Below are positions 22,901 to 30,299 of a stretch of 64,000 nucleotides of DNA, piece by piece. Position 1 is the first letter of the stretch, and each line of letters begins with the position of its first letter. The notes beneath the pieces are model-generated. The model did not search any database. It was not told where the DNA came from and saw only the letters and a program-made list of their open reading frames with translations. Made by a program: the position numbers and the translations under genes. The stretch is from Phycisphaerae bacterium (lineage in GTDB: Bacteria > Planctomycetota > Phycisphaerae > UBA1845). The stretch is from the NCBI GenBank assembly GCA_022072505.1, contig JAJVHU010000058.1, forward strand, positions 1 through 64,000. The letters are read 5' to 3'.

Positions 22901-24559
22901 ATGTACGCCCGCCGTCTGATGAACGACCTGTCGCGTAAGAGCGTCAAGCCGATCGCCCTGACCGGCGTCGTGCTGACGCGGGCGGTTTGCGGTAGGGTTG
23001 CACGCGTGCATCCGGCGTTGCGCCAATACGTGAAACCGCCGCCGTCGACGGCCGAACGCGCTTGCGGCGTCCTGCTGCACGTCACGTCGCTGCCGGGCGG
23101 GTTCGGGTGCGGCGATCTGGGCGGGGCGCGGCGGTTTCTTGATTACCTGCATGCCGCCGGCGTCCGCTGGTGGATGATGCTGCCGGTTCATCCGGTGGAT
23201 CGCAGCGGTTGTCCGTACAAGACCTCCTCCGTGTTCGCCGCCAGTCCGTTGATGATCGACCTGGACGATCTGGTCGAGCAGGGTCTGCTGGATCGAGCGA
23301 CCGTGCGGCGAGCGGCGGCGGCGGCGGCGCGCGGCGACTCCTCCGGTCGGTCGGGTTACGCGGCGGCGGCGGCGATGCGCATGCCGCTCCTGCGGGAGGC
23401 GTTCCGGATGTTCCGGGCGTCCGGGCTGTGCGACCGGCTGGATTACGTTCACTTTGTCACGTCGCAGTCGTGGGTGGACGACTTCGCCGCGTTCGCCGCG
23501 CTGAAGCGCGCGCACGGCGGACGGGCGTGGGCGTCGTGGCCGAGCGCCGCGCGAAGCCTGACGCCGGCGGACCGTGAGCGCCTGGCGGAGTCGTCGGACG
23601 AGGCGTTCGAGTTCTCGCGGTTCTGCCAATTCATTCTGGATGAGCAGTGGGCGCGGTTGCGCGACGAGGCGTCGCGGCGCGGGGTGGCGCTGCTCGGGGA
23701 TATTCCGTTCTTCGTGGCGCATGACAGCGCGGAGGTCTGGGGGTCGCCGGAGTTGTTCGACCTCGATCGGCAGGGCCGTCCCCGGACCGTCTCGGGCGTT
23801 CCGCCGGATTTGTTCAACCGTCGCGGACAGCTCTGGGGGCATCCGCAGTACTGGTGGCGGGCGCACGCGGAGACCGGTTTCGCGTGGTGGGTCGCGCGGT
23901 TCGGGCGGGCGCTGGAGATGTTCGACGCGGTGCGCCTCGATCATTTCATCGGGCTGCACCGGTTGTGGTCGATCCCCGCGGCGGACCGGGACGCGCGGCG
24001 CGGGCGCTGGGTCCGGACGCCGGGAGAGGAACTGCTTTGCGCCTTGCGCGATCGGCTCGGTCCGCTTCCGGTCGTCGCGGAGGATCTGGGCGTGCTGACG
24101 CGCCGGGCCGCGGAATTGCGGGACGCTTTCGGGTTTCCGGGGATGCGCGTGCTTCAATTCGGCTTCGGGGATGACGGCGCGGGGTCGCGGTATCACCGCC
24201 CCGAGGCGTATCCGCGCGCATGCGCGGCGTTCACCGGCACCCACGACAACGACACGCTGAAGGGCTGGCTGGAGGCGCTTCCGGAGGCGATGTTCGGGCG
24301 CGTGAGGCGTTATGCGGGGGTCGGTCGCTCCGGCGTTCACGGGGCGTTGATGCGGAAGCTGCTGGAATCGGAGGCGAACCTTGCGGTGCTGCCGATGCAG
24401 GACGTGCTGCGGCTGGGGGGCGACGCGCGGATGAACCGCCCGGGCGTGGCGCGAGGCAACTGGCGGTGGCGGCTGACGGAGCGCCAGTTGTCGGAGGCGT
24501 CGGCGCGGCGGCTGCGCGAGCGGATTGCGGAAAGCGGACGTCTTGTCCGAACGTCATGA
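22901..24559 (+). CDS. malQ: 4-alpha-glucanotransferase (amylomaltase)
   Basis: MalQ (GH77) disproportionates malto-oligosaccharides in the cytoplasm during glycogen or starch metabolism. The core begins RACGVLLHVTSLPGGFGCGDLG and contains WWMMLPVHPV, GDIPFFVAHDSAEVW, PPDLFNRRGQLWGHPQYWW, the nucleophile segment FDAVRLDHFIGLHRLWSIP, the acid VVAEDLGVL and TGTHDNDTLKGW, so all three catalytic acids are present. The start is uncertain: ATG 22901 (used; CGGCGGGGA upstream), ATG 22919 or GTG 23006. The GTG gives 517 residues, closest to the family norm. The C-terminus is short after LPMQDVLRLGGDARMNRPGV, as usual. No other glycogen genes are in the window. Confidence 0.93.
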   Translation: MYARRLMNDLSRKSVKPIALTGVVLTRAVCGRVARVHPALRQYVKPPPSTAERACGVLLHVTSLPGGFGCGDLGGARRFLDYLHAAGVRWWMMLPVHPVDRSGCPYKTSSVFAASPLMIDLDDLVEQGLLDRATVRRAAAAAARGDSSGRSGYAAAAAMRMPLLREAFRMFRASGLCDRLDYVHFVTSQSWVDDFAAFAALKRAHGGRAWASWPSAARSLTPADRERLAESSDEAFEFSRFCQFILDEQWARLRDEASRRGVALLGDIPFFVAHDSAEVWGSPELFDLDRQGRPRTVSGVPPDLFNRRGQLWGHPQYWWRAHAETGFAWWVARFGRALEMFDAVRLDHFIGLHRLWSIPAADRDARRGRWVRTPGEELLCALRDRLGPLPVVAEDLGVLTRRAAELRDAFGFPGMRVLQFGFGDDGAGSRYHRPEAYPRACAAFTGTHDNDTLKGWLEALPEAMFGRVRRYAGVGRSGVHGALMRKLLESEANLAVLPMQDVLRLGGDARMNRPGVARGNWRWRLTERQLSEASARRLRERIAESGRLVRTS

Positions 24560-24620
24560 GTTCGTGCCTGAGAGGCGGGTGTTGACGCCGCCAGCGCGGC
24601 GAATGGTAAGTTCCTTGCCC

Positions 24621-24705
24621 TAAAACGCTGTTGTAAAACCGAGCCGCGCCCGTAAGGAAGCGTTCTTTTCCCCGCCCGCACCGACGGTTTCGCAACAGCG
24701 TCTTA
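24621..24705. repeat. 85-bp inverted-terminal-repeat element, copy B
   Basis: AACGCTGTTGTAAAACC at the left end pairs with a right end whose reverse complement is GACGCTGTTGCGAAACC. The interior has the core GAGCCGCGCCCGTAAGG (24641-24657). It is oriented opposite to copy A at 14405. It lies between malQ and the DUF1579 gene, which converge on it. Confidence 0.75.
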
Positions 24706-24834
24706 CGGCCTTCCCTCACGGCATGCGGTCACGTCCATGCGGCTGAGCCGTGCCGGCACGCTCCCTGGATTCTCGAGGGCAGGCTTCCTTGAACATGAGC
24801 CGACCGCATGGCGCCTTCTGACGGCGTTCGCCCG

Positions 24835-25389
24835 CTACTTTTTCCGGGTGTATTCGATCGTGAGAATCTTCGTCCACTTGCCGTCGTCGCCTTCGATGTT
24901 TGACGTGAACGTCCGGGTGTCTTTTCCCGTGATCCGGATGACTTCCTTGTACCGCGCGGTCTTGTCGGGGCTGGTGAGGCTCGGACCGGTCGTTTCGAGC
25001 GTCAGCGTATCGCCGGTCTCGTTGAGCGTGCCCTGATACACCCACAGGTGACCGCCGAAGGAATCGATCCACGTGCCGTTGAATTGCTTCTTCATCGCGT
25101 CGTACCCCAGCGAGAGGATGCCGTGGTAGGGGGCGCCCATCATCGTGGTCTTCGTTTCGGCGATGATCCAGTTGGCGCCGAGAGCGCGCACCGAATCCGT
25201 GCCGGCGGCTTCCACCGGAGGCTGGTCCGGCTGCATGTTCATCCTGAATTTCATTTCCCAATCGCCCACGAGTTGCCTGAGCCATTCCTGATCCCTGGCG
25301 GGCGCGGAGGCGGGATCGGGCGACTGCTGCACCGGCGCACCGCTGACGAACATCGCGATGGCGATACTGAGGACTGCGAAGAACCTCAT
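24835..25389 (-). CDS. Exported DUF1579-type protein
   Basis: This 184-residue protein starts with a signal peptide (MRFFAVLSIAIAMFVSGAPV), then WLRQLVGDWEMKFRM, a DUF1579-like beta-barrel opening, and WIIAETKTTMMGAPYHGILSLGYD, TWIDSFGGHLWVYQGTLNE and ILTIEYTRKK, as in that family. Its biochemical role is unknown; relatives are often annotated as ligand-binding or organic-solvent-related. It is the third gene of an ArsR-VOC-DUF1579 run, with about 100 bases separating it from the VOC gene. Confidence 0.8.
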   Translation of the reverse strand: MRFFAVLSIAIAMFVSGAPVQQSPDPASAPARDQEWLRQLVGDWEMKFRMNMQPDQPPVEAAGTDSVRALGANWIIAETKTTMMGAPYHGILSLGYDAMKKQFNGTWIDSFGGHLWVYQGTLNETGDTLTLETTGPSLTSPDKTARYKEVIRITGKDTRTFTSNIEGDDGKWTKILTIEYTRKK

Positions 25390-25486
25390 GACGTTCTCCT
25401 TTCTGGTGAATCACAACGTCGAATGATCAGGACGGAACCCTTGGCGCATTCACGGCGAACAACGCCGAGACGGAATTGAGTCGGGA

Positions 25487-25882
25487 TCATGATTGAGGAA
25501 CCTCCTGTGCAATCTGGATGAGGTTCCCGCACGTGTCGTCGAAGACCGCGGTGATCACCGTGCCGTAATCAACGGGCGGCTGCGTGAACCGCACCCCCAG
25601 CGCTTCGAGCCGCTTGTGTTCAGCGGCGACGTCCGTCACGGCGAACGACGTGAAGGGGATGCCGTCCTCGACGAGAGCGGACTTGAACGGTTTGACGGCC
25701 GGATGTTCATCGGGCTCAAGGACGAGCTCGGTGCCGTCCGGATCCTCGGGGGACACGACCGTCAGCCAGCGATGTTCGCCCAGCGGGACGTCGTGCTTCT
25801 TCCGGAAGCCCAGCGTCCCGGTGTAGAACCGCAGGGCCTTCTCCTGGTCATCCACGAGCACGCTGGACAGGTTGATTCTCAT
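25487..25882 (-). CDS. VOC (glyoxalase/bleomycin-resistance) family protein
   Basis: The 131-residue protein has two beta-alpha-beta-beta-beta units. It starts MRINLSSVLVDDQEKALRFY and has GTLGFRKKHDVPLG, VVSPEDPDGTELVLEPDEHP (metal-ligand glutamate) and TAVFDDTCGNLIQIAQE (second metal-ligand glutamine/glutamate region). Such proteins bind a divalent metal and act on or sequester small electrophiles or antibiotics; the substrate here is unknown. It begins 6 bases after the ArsR gene ends and is surely co-transcribed with it. Confidence 0.92.
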   Translation of the reverse strand: MRINLSSVLVDDQEKALRFYTGTLGFRKKHDVPLGEHRWLTVVSPEDPDGTELVLEPDEHPAVKPFKSALVEDGIPFTSFAVTDVAAEHKRLEALGVRFTQPPVDYGTVITAVFDDTCGNLIQIAQEVPQS

Positions 25883-25888
25883 ACGGCA

Positions 25889-26170
25889 TCAGCTCCTGCG
25901 TCCGTCCGTAGGCCATCGCTCAAGGATGGCCTTGAGAGGCTTTCCGTTGAACCAGTGAAACTTACACCGGCCTTCTTTTTTTGCGACGACCAGCCCGGCC
26001 GCCTCCAGGACTTCCAGATGTTGCGAAATCGCCTGCCGGGACGAGCGGATGCCGTGCTTCATGACCAGGCGGCCGCAGATTTCAAACAGCGTCTGACCGC
26101 CCCGCTGCACCAACTCGTCCAGAATCGCCCGCCTCGTCGGGTCGGCGATGGCTCGAAAAACGTCGTCCAT
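25889..26170 (-). CDS. ArsR-family winged-helix repressor
   Basis: The 93-residue DNA-binding regulator begins MDDVFRAIADPTRRAILDEL, the classic ArsR opening, and has the recognition helix SRQAISQHLEVLEAAGLV and wing VVAKKEGRCKFHWFNG. It lacks the ELCVCDL metal-binding cysteine motif of arsenic sensors, so it belongs to the SdpR/PhnF-like group that senses other signals. It heads an operon with the VOC and DUF1579 genes. An inverted repeat sits inside its own promoter, which implies autoregulation. Confidence 0.93.
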   Translation of the reverse strand: MDDVFRAIADPTRRAILDELVQRGGQTLFEICGRLVMKHGIRSSRQAISQHLEVLEAAGLVVAKKEGRCKFHWFNGKPLKAILERWPTDGRRS

Positions 26171-26208
26171 GAATCATGCATGCCTTGGTGTCTCGTTGAT
26201 GAAGGACA

Positions 26209-26238
26209 AATATAGGCAAGCAGGGGCTTGCATGTCAA
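26209..26238 (-). promoter_or_regulatory. ArsR-operon promoter with operator in the spacer
   Basis: On the minus strand TTGACA (26238-26233) and TATATT (26214-26209) are separated by 18 bases. The spacer contains the inverted repeat GCAAGC-CCCT-GCTTGC (26231-26216). A repressor dimer bound there would block RNA polymerase. The -10 box lies 39 bases before the arsR start codon. No other site in the window matches the sigma70 consensus as well. Confidence 0.75.
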
Positions 26239-26262
26239 GGGCCTCCCGATAGAGTGTTCCCC

Positions 26263-26970
26263 ATGAACGTCAAGGAAGTTCTCGCAAAGCTCGAGTCGAT
26301 GGGTGATGAGGGGCGGCGTGCGTACAACCTCAAGCCCGCCCCCCACGGGATTCCCGCCGGCAAGCTCAAGCAGTTCGGCGTCGCGATGGGCGATCTCCGC
26401 AAACTCGCCGCGAAGATCAGGAAGGATCACGAACTCGCGCTGGAGTTGTGGAAGACCGGCAACATCGATGCCCAACTGCTCGCCATCCTCATCATGAAGC
26501 CGAAGGAGGTCTCGGCCAAGGAGCTGGACAAGATGGTGCGCGAGGCCACGTTCACCCAGGTGGCTGATTGGTTGAACGCCTACATCGTGAAGGAGCAGCC
26601 CCCCGACGACCGGGAGGCCCTGCGAATCAAGTGGATGAAGGACAAGAACGGCTGGGCGGCCCGCGCGGGCTGGAACCTCGCGGCGTCGAAGATCAACAAA
26701 GAGGGGGCCGGCGGCAAGGACGTCGAAGGACTTGATCTGCCCGCGCTGCTCGATCGGATCGAGAAAGAGATGCCCAAGGCCGCGCCGGAAACCCAGTGGA
26801 CGATGAACAACACGTTGATGGCGATCGGCATCAACCACGAAAAGCACCGCAAGCGCGCGATCGCCATCGGCGAGAAGATCGGCCTGTACAAGGACTGGCC
26901 GATGTCCAAGGGCTGCATTATTCCCTACGTGCCGACAGCGGTTCCGGCGATGGCGAAGCGGAAGGGGTGA
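26263..26970 (+). CDS. DNA alkylation repair protein (AlkD-like, HEAT-repeat)
   Basis: The 235-residue all-helical protein fits the DNA alkylation repair family (PF08713), HEAT-like glycosylases that excise cationic N-alkyl purines. Supporting segments are MGDLRKLAAKIRKDHELALELW, IDAQLLAILIMKPKEVSAKEL, VREATFTQVADWLNAY, KWMKDKNGWAARAGWNLAASK and PETQWTMNNTLMAIGIN. The start at 26263 is preferred to a GTG nine bases upstream. It is divergent from the ArsR operon and convergent with ada, so two alkylation-repair functions sit side by side, which fits a shared role in methylation damage. Confidence 0.85.
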   Translation: MNVKEVLAKLESMGDEGRRAYNLKPAPHGIPAGKLKQFGVAMGDLRKLAAKIRKDHELALELWKTGNIDAQLLAILIMKPKEVSAKELDKMVREATFTQVADWLNAYIVKEQPPDDREALRIKWMKDKNGWAARAGWNLAASKINKEGAGGKDVEGLDLPALLDRIEKEMPKAAPETQWTMNNTLMAIGINHEKHRKRAIAIGEKIGLYKDWPMSKGCIIPYVPTAVPAMAKRKG

Positions 26971-27000
26971 GAAAGGCCTCGGCAACGAGCGCCCGCGCGA

Positions 27001-28371
27001 TCACCGGGATTCCTTGCGGCGCGGCGGTTCGTCGTCGAGGTTTGCGTTCTCGATTTCGAGGAGGCGTTGCTTTCGGCGTCGTCCCCAGCGGTACTCGCCG
27101 ATTCCGCCCTCAGCGGGAACGAGGCGGTGGCAGGGAATGAGGACGGCGAGGCGGTTTTCCGCGCAGGCCCGCCCCACGGCGCGGGCCGCCCGCGGGCGAC
27201 CGATGTCGCGCGCCAGTTCCGCGTAGGTTGCGGTGCGGCCGGGCTCGATGCGACGCAGCGCATTCCAGACCAGGTGCTGAAACGCCGTCCCTCGCACGTC
27301 GAGAGGCAGTTCGTCGGCGGAGGCGTCGCCCACGCAACGAGGGGAAGCGTCGAGCCGGCTTCCGCCGGAGTCGGCGGCGCCCGTCGCCTGCGCTGGATTC
27401 TTCAAGGGCGGTTTCCGGTCTCGACCGGTCGAGCCTGCGAAAGAGGCGGCCTGGCCCGCGACCTGCGTCGTCGCCATCGTCGGCCGCACAGCCGAATCCG
27501 CGTTGCCCCCGTGAGGACGCGAGACCCGTGCGAGCACGCGCCGGGCAAGCGACCTGACCCGCGCTCCGTCATGAACGTGCCGCGCCTGCGGGAACTCGGC
27601 GAGCAAACGTCGCCGAAGTTCGTCGGCGTTGCTTCCGAAGGCGACGCTGCACACGCCCTTGTCGGTGGCGGCGACGAGCATCAGTCCGACGGGGGACTCG
27701 ACGACGGTGCTGCGGATGAGTTCACCGCGGCCTCCGCGGCGCCGCACGGAGGCGGACATGCCGAGGCGCGGACCTGCGACGGCGTAAGCCCGCCCGGTGG
27801 AGGAGAACCCTGCGTCCAGCGCGGCGTCCATCACGGTCGCGCCCGGGGTCAAGCGGTCTTGAAACCGCCTGACGCGGCGGGCGATCGCATACTGTTTCGG
27901 AGAGACGCCGACGAGTCGCTTGAACACACGTTGAAAATGCCAGGGCGTCAGGTCCGCGTCGCGGGCCAACTCCGCCAGCGGGGGCGCCGCCTCCGCCTCC
28001 AGCCTGCGACAGGCGCTCAGGATGATCGCGCGATGCGGATCGACGGGGCGGTCCGCGTCCGGCGCGCAGCGCTTACAGGGGCGGAAGCCTTCGCGGCGCG
28101 CGTCCGGCGCTGCGTCGAAAAAACGCACGTTGCGGCGCAGCGGCAGGCGCGAGCGGCACGTCGGACGGCAGTAGACGCCGGTCGTGCGCACCGCGTAGAT
28201 GAACGCGCCGTCCGCGCGGTCGTCACGGTCGCACACCGCCTGCCAGCGCGACTCGGGGTCGGAGTACCTTTTTGCGTCGGGACGCGGGGAGGCCGGCGCG
28301 AGCCTGGCGCGGTTCCGCGGCGCGTCTGAGCGCGGCGTCATCGGGTTTCGTGTGCGGTTCAACATCATCAT
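27001..28371 (-). CDS. ada: Bifunctional Ada-type methyltransferase and transcriptional activator
   Basis: Ada repairs methyl phosphotriesters and O6-methylguanine and activates repair genes. Domains in order: the zinc/methyl-acceptor domain (TTGVYCRPTC, NVRFFDAAPDARREGFRPCKRC, about 55-100), an AraC-type helix-turn-helix (TPWHFQRVFKRLVGVSPKQY), an RNase-H-like subdomain beginning about residue 208, and the methyltransferase domain with the acceptor cysteine in IPCHRLVPAEGGIGEYRWG. A low-complexity insert of about 70 residues separates the last two. The start could be 28371 or the in-frame ATG at 28341. It converges on the AlkD-like gene with a 30-base gap. Confidence 0.92.
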   Translation of the reverse strand: MMMLNRTRNPMTPRSDAPRNRARLAPASPRPDAKRYSDPESRWQAVCDRDDRADGAFIYAVRTTGVYCRPTCRSRLPLRRNVRFFDAAPDARREGFRPCKRCAPDADRPVDPHRAIILSACRRLEAEAAPPLAELARDADLTPWHFQRVFKRLVGVSPKQYAIARRVRRFQDRLTPGATVMDAALDAGFSSTGRAYAVAGPRLGMSASVRRRGGRGELIRSTVVESPVGLMLVAATDKGVCSVAFGSNADELRRRLLAEFPQARHVHDGARVRSLARRVLARVSRPHGGNADSAVRPTMATTQVAGQAASFAGSTGRDRKPPLKNPAQATGAADSGGSRLDASPRCVGDASADELPLDVRGTAFQHLVWNALRRIEPGRTATYAELARDIGRPRAARAVGRACAENRLAVLIPCHRLVPAEGGIGEYRWGRRRKQRLLEIENANLDDEPPRRKESR

Positions 28372-28618
28372 CTTAGGTCTCCTGGTGAGGCAACGCGAGG
28401 ATGATCCGAAACCCGCGGCCCGTCCGCGCCCCGGTTCTTGCGATGCAATTCAGATCGTTCGTGGCGCAAAACCGCCTGCGGCGTTCATTCCGGAAACCTG
28501 CGACGGCCCGGCATCGCCGCCGCCGCGTTCGGATCATCCCGAGTTTGCGTCGGACTCCGGCGGATCGTTGGATCGATTGTGTTGGAGCGCCCTGACGGGC
28601 AGGGTTACACTTCGCGCG

Positions 28619-29722
28619 ATGATCTGGATCGGGGTAGCCGCCTTTGCGGGTCCGGCATTGCTCTGCCTGGCGCTGACCGGCGTGGTGCGCGGGTGGGCGG
28701 TGCGTCGGGATTTCGTCGACCGACCCGGCGGGCATAAGCAGCATGATCGCGTCGTGGCGCTCGGCGGAGGCGTGGCGATTTTCTTGTCCGTGGCGGCGCC
28801 GATTCTGGCGGGGGCGCTCGGGGTGGTGGGGCTGTCGCGCACCGGTTGGCGGGAGCGGCTTCCGTCGGTGATCGCGCAACACGCGGACGGGATGGCGGAG
28901 CGTCTTCCGCTGGTGCTGGGGATTTTCGGGGCGGCGCTGGGGCTGCACGTGGTCGGGCTGGTGGACGACCGCCGACCGCTGGGGCCGTGGTCGAAGTTCG
29001 CGGCGCAGCTTGCGGCGGCGGTGGCGACGACCGTGTTCCTGAACGTGCGGATGCTCGACGGGTTTCTCCCCCCGGCGGCGTCGATCGCGGCGACGACGTT
29101 GTGGATCGTGCTGATCACGAACGCCTTCAACTTCCTCGACAACACGGACGGCCTCAGCGCGGGCGTGGCGGCGGTGGCGGCGCTGGTGTTCGCGGTGGCG
29201 GCGCTGCGCGTCGGGCAGCTTTTTGTGCCGGTGATGGCGCTGGTGCTGGCGGGGGCGCTGTGCGGGTTCCTCGTTCACAACTTTCACCCGGCGACGATTT
29301 TCATGGGCGACGCGGGAAGTCTCGTCGTCGGCTACCTGATGAGCGTGCTGACGATCCTGACGACGTATTACGATCCGCGGCTGGATCTGACGCCGCTGGG
29401 CGTGGTCGTGCCGGTGCTGGTGCTGGCGGTTCCGTTGTACGACGTGTTGAGCGTCGTGATTCACCGCGTCCGGCTCGGCGAAAGCCCGCTGCGTGGGGAT
29501 CGGCGGCATTTTTCGCACCGGCTGCTGCGCAAAGGCCTGAGCGTGCGCGGCGCGGTGCTGACGATCTACCTGGCGACGGCGGCGACGGGGCTGCCGGCAG
29601 TGGTGCTGCCGCAGGTGGACTGGGCGAGCGCGTCGCTGCTGCTGGCGCAGACGCTGTGCGTGCTGATCATGATTGCGATCCTGGAGCACGCGCCGGGATC
29701 ATCCGCGCCCCCGGGAGCATGA
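28619..29722 (+). CDS. WecA/MraY-type undecaprenyl-phosphate sugar-1-phosphate transferase
   Basis: This 367-residue, roughly ten-helix enzyme transfers a HexNAc-1-phosphate to undecaprenyl phosphate, starting a surface-glycan chain. The family motifs are visible: RDFVDRPGGHKQHDRVVALGG (N-terminal), LVDDRRPLGPWSKF, ITNAFNFLDNTDGLSAG, HNFHPATIFMGDAGSL (catalytic aspartate) and GDRRHFSHRLLRKG. DNTDG replaces the usual DGxDG. The ATG at 28619 is chosen because the topology begins there; the frame is open further upstream. It stands alone, divergent from ada. It is more like WecA/TagO than MraY, since the SKxNNHxG-type MraY signature is absent. Confidence 0.9.
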   Translation: MIWIGVAAFAGPALLCLALTGVVRGWAVRRDFVDRPGGHKQHDRVVALGGGVAIFLSVAAPILAGALGVVGLSRTGWRERLPSVIAQHADGMAERLPLVLGIFGAALGLHVVGLVDDRRPLGPWSKFAAQLAAAVATTVFLNVRMLDGFLPPAASIAATTLWIVLITNAFNFLDNTDGLSAGVAAVAALVFAVAALRVGQLFVPVMALVLAGALCGFLVHNFHPATIFMGDAGSLVVGYLMSVLTILTTYYDPRLDLTPLGVVVPVLVLAVPLYDVLSVVIHRVRLGESPLRGDRRHFSHRLLRKGLSVRGAVLTIYLATAATGLPAVVLPQVDWASASLLLAQTLCVLIMIAILEHAPGSSAPPGA

Positions 29723-29730
29723 CACCCGGC

Positions 29731-29804
29731 ATCAAAACCGAGCCGCGCCCGTAAGGAAGCGTGCCTTTCGGGCCTTTCGCGCGGGTTTTGAAACCGCGTG
29801 TCTT
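29731..29804. repeat. Inverted-repeat element, copy C
   Basis: CAAAACCGAGCCGCGCCCGT at the left and GGTTTTGAAACCGCGTGTC at the right form the element ends, with the core at 29740. The element abuts the fold-back module that starts at 29802. Confidence 0.65.
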
Positions 29805-30081
29805 GAATCTCCAACGGACTCCGGTGTTGGGGGATCGGGATGTCTGTCGTTGTGGGGTGCGATCATGCTCGGGGGGGACGGGGGATCGGCGCGGCGATTT
29901 TCCTTTCCTCCGGGACTTCCGGATTCTCGGCGACGGCTTCCCAGCACTGGCGTGCTGAGCTGTTGTCTGGCGCCCCTGCCGGGGCTACGGCGCTCGGATG
30001 ACGCTCGGGGGATCCTCGGATGACGACGCTCGGATGATGCTCGGGAGCATGTCACAACCGGGGTCAGGTGGAGATTCAGGA
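29802..30081. repeat. 280-bp fold-back module bounded by CTTGAATCTCCA / TGGAGATTCAGGA
   Basis: The ends are inverted copies of each other (29802-29813 and 30069-30081). The interior contains TTCCCAGCACTGGCGTGCTG and a GCCCCTGCCGGGGC palindrome followed by several ATGACGCTCGG-type units. Related interiors occur reverse-oriented at 22490-22680 and forward at 56040-56290. Positions 30082-30299, up to the aminopeptidase stop, hold no gene, but AGGAAGCGTTTTTTCCG and GGTTTGAAAC recall the 85-bp element. Confidence 0.7.
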
Positions 30082-30299
30082 GGAAGCGTTTTTTCCGACG
30101 TGCGCCGGAGGGTTTGAAACGACGTTCACATCCCTTCGCGCGGCGGCGGCGGCGCGGGCGATGCCGCCGCCGGTATCGTGAATTGCAGATGCGTTGCATC
30201 ATTCCCGGATCGCGAAGCTCGGCTTCGCCGCGGCGGAACAGGTCTGAGTCCGGGGCGGACCGGAGGTCCGCGATCCGCGTCTTGCCGCGGAATTGCGGT

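Noticed and set aside
28373..29689. 438-codon frame antisense to the WecA-type gene
   Set aside because: Arg/His-rich shadow of the real gene; no recognisable motif.
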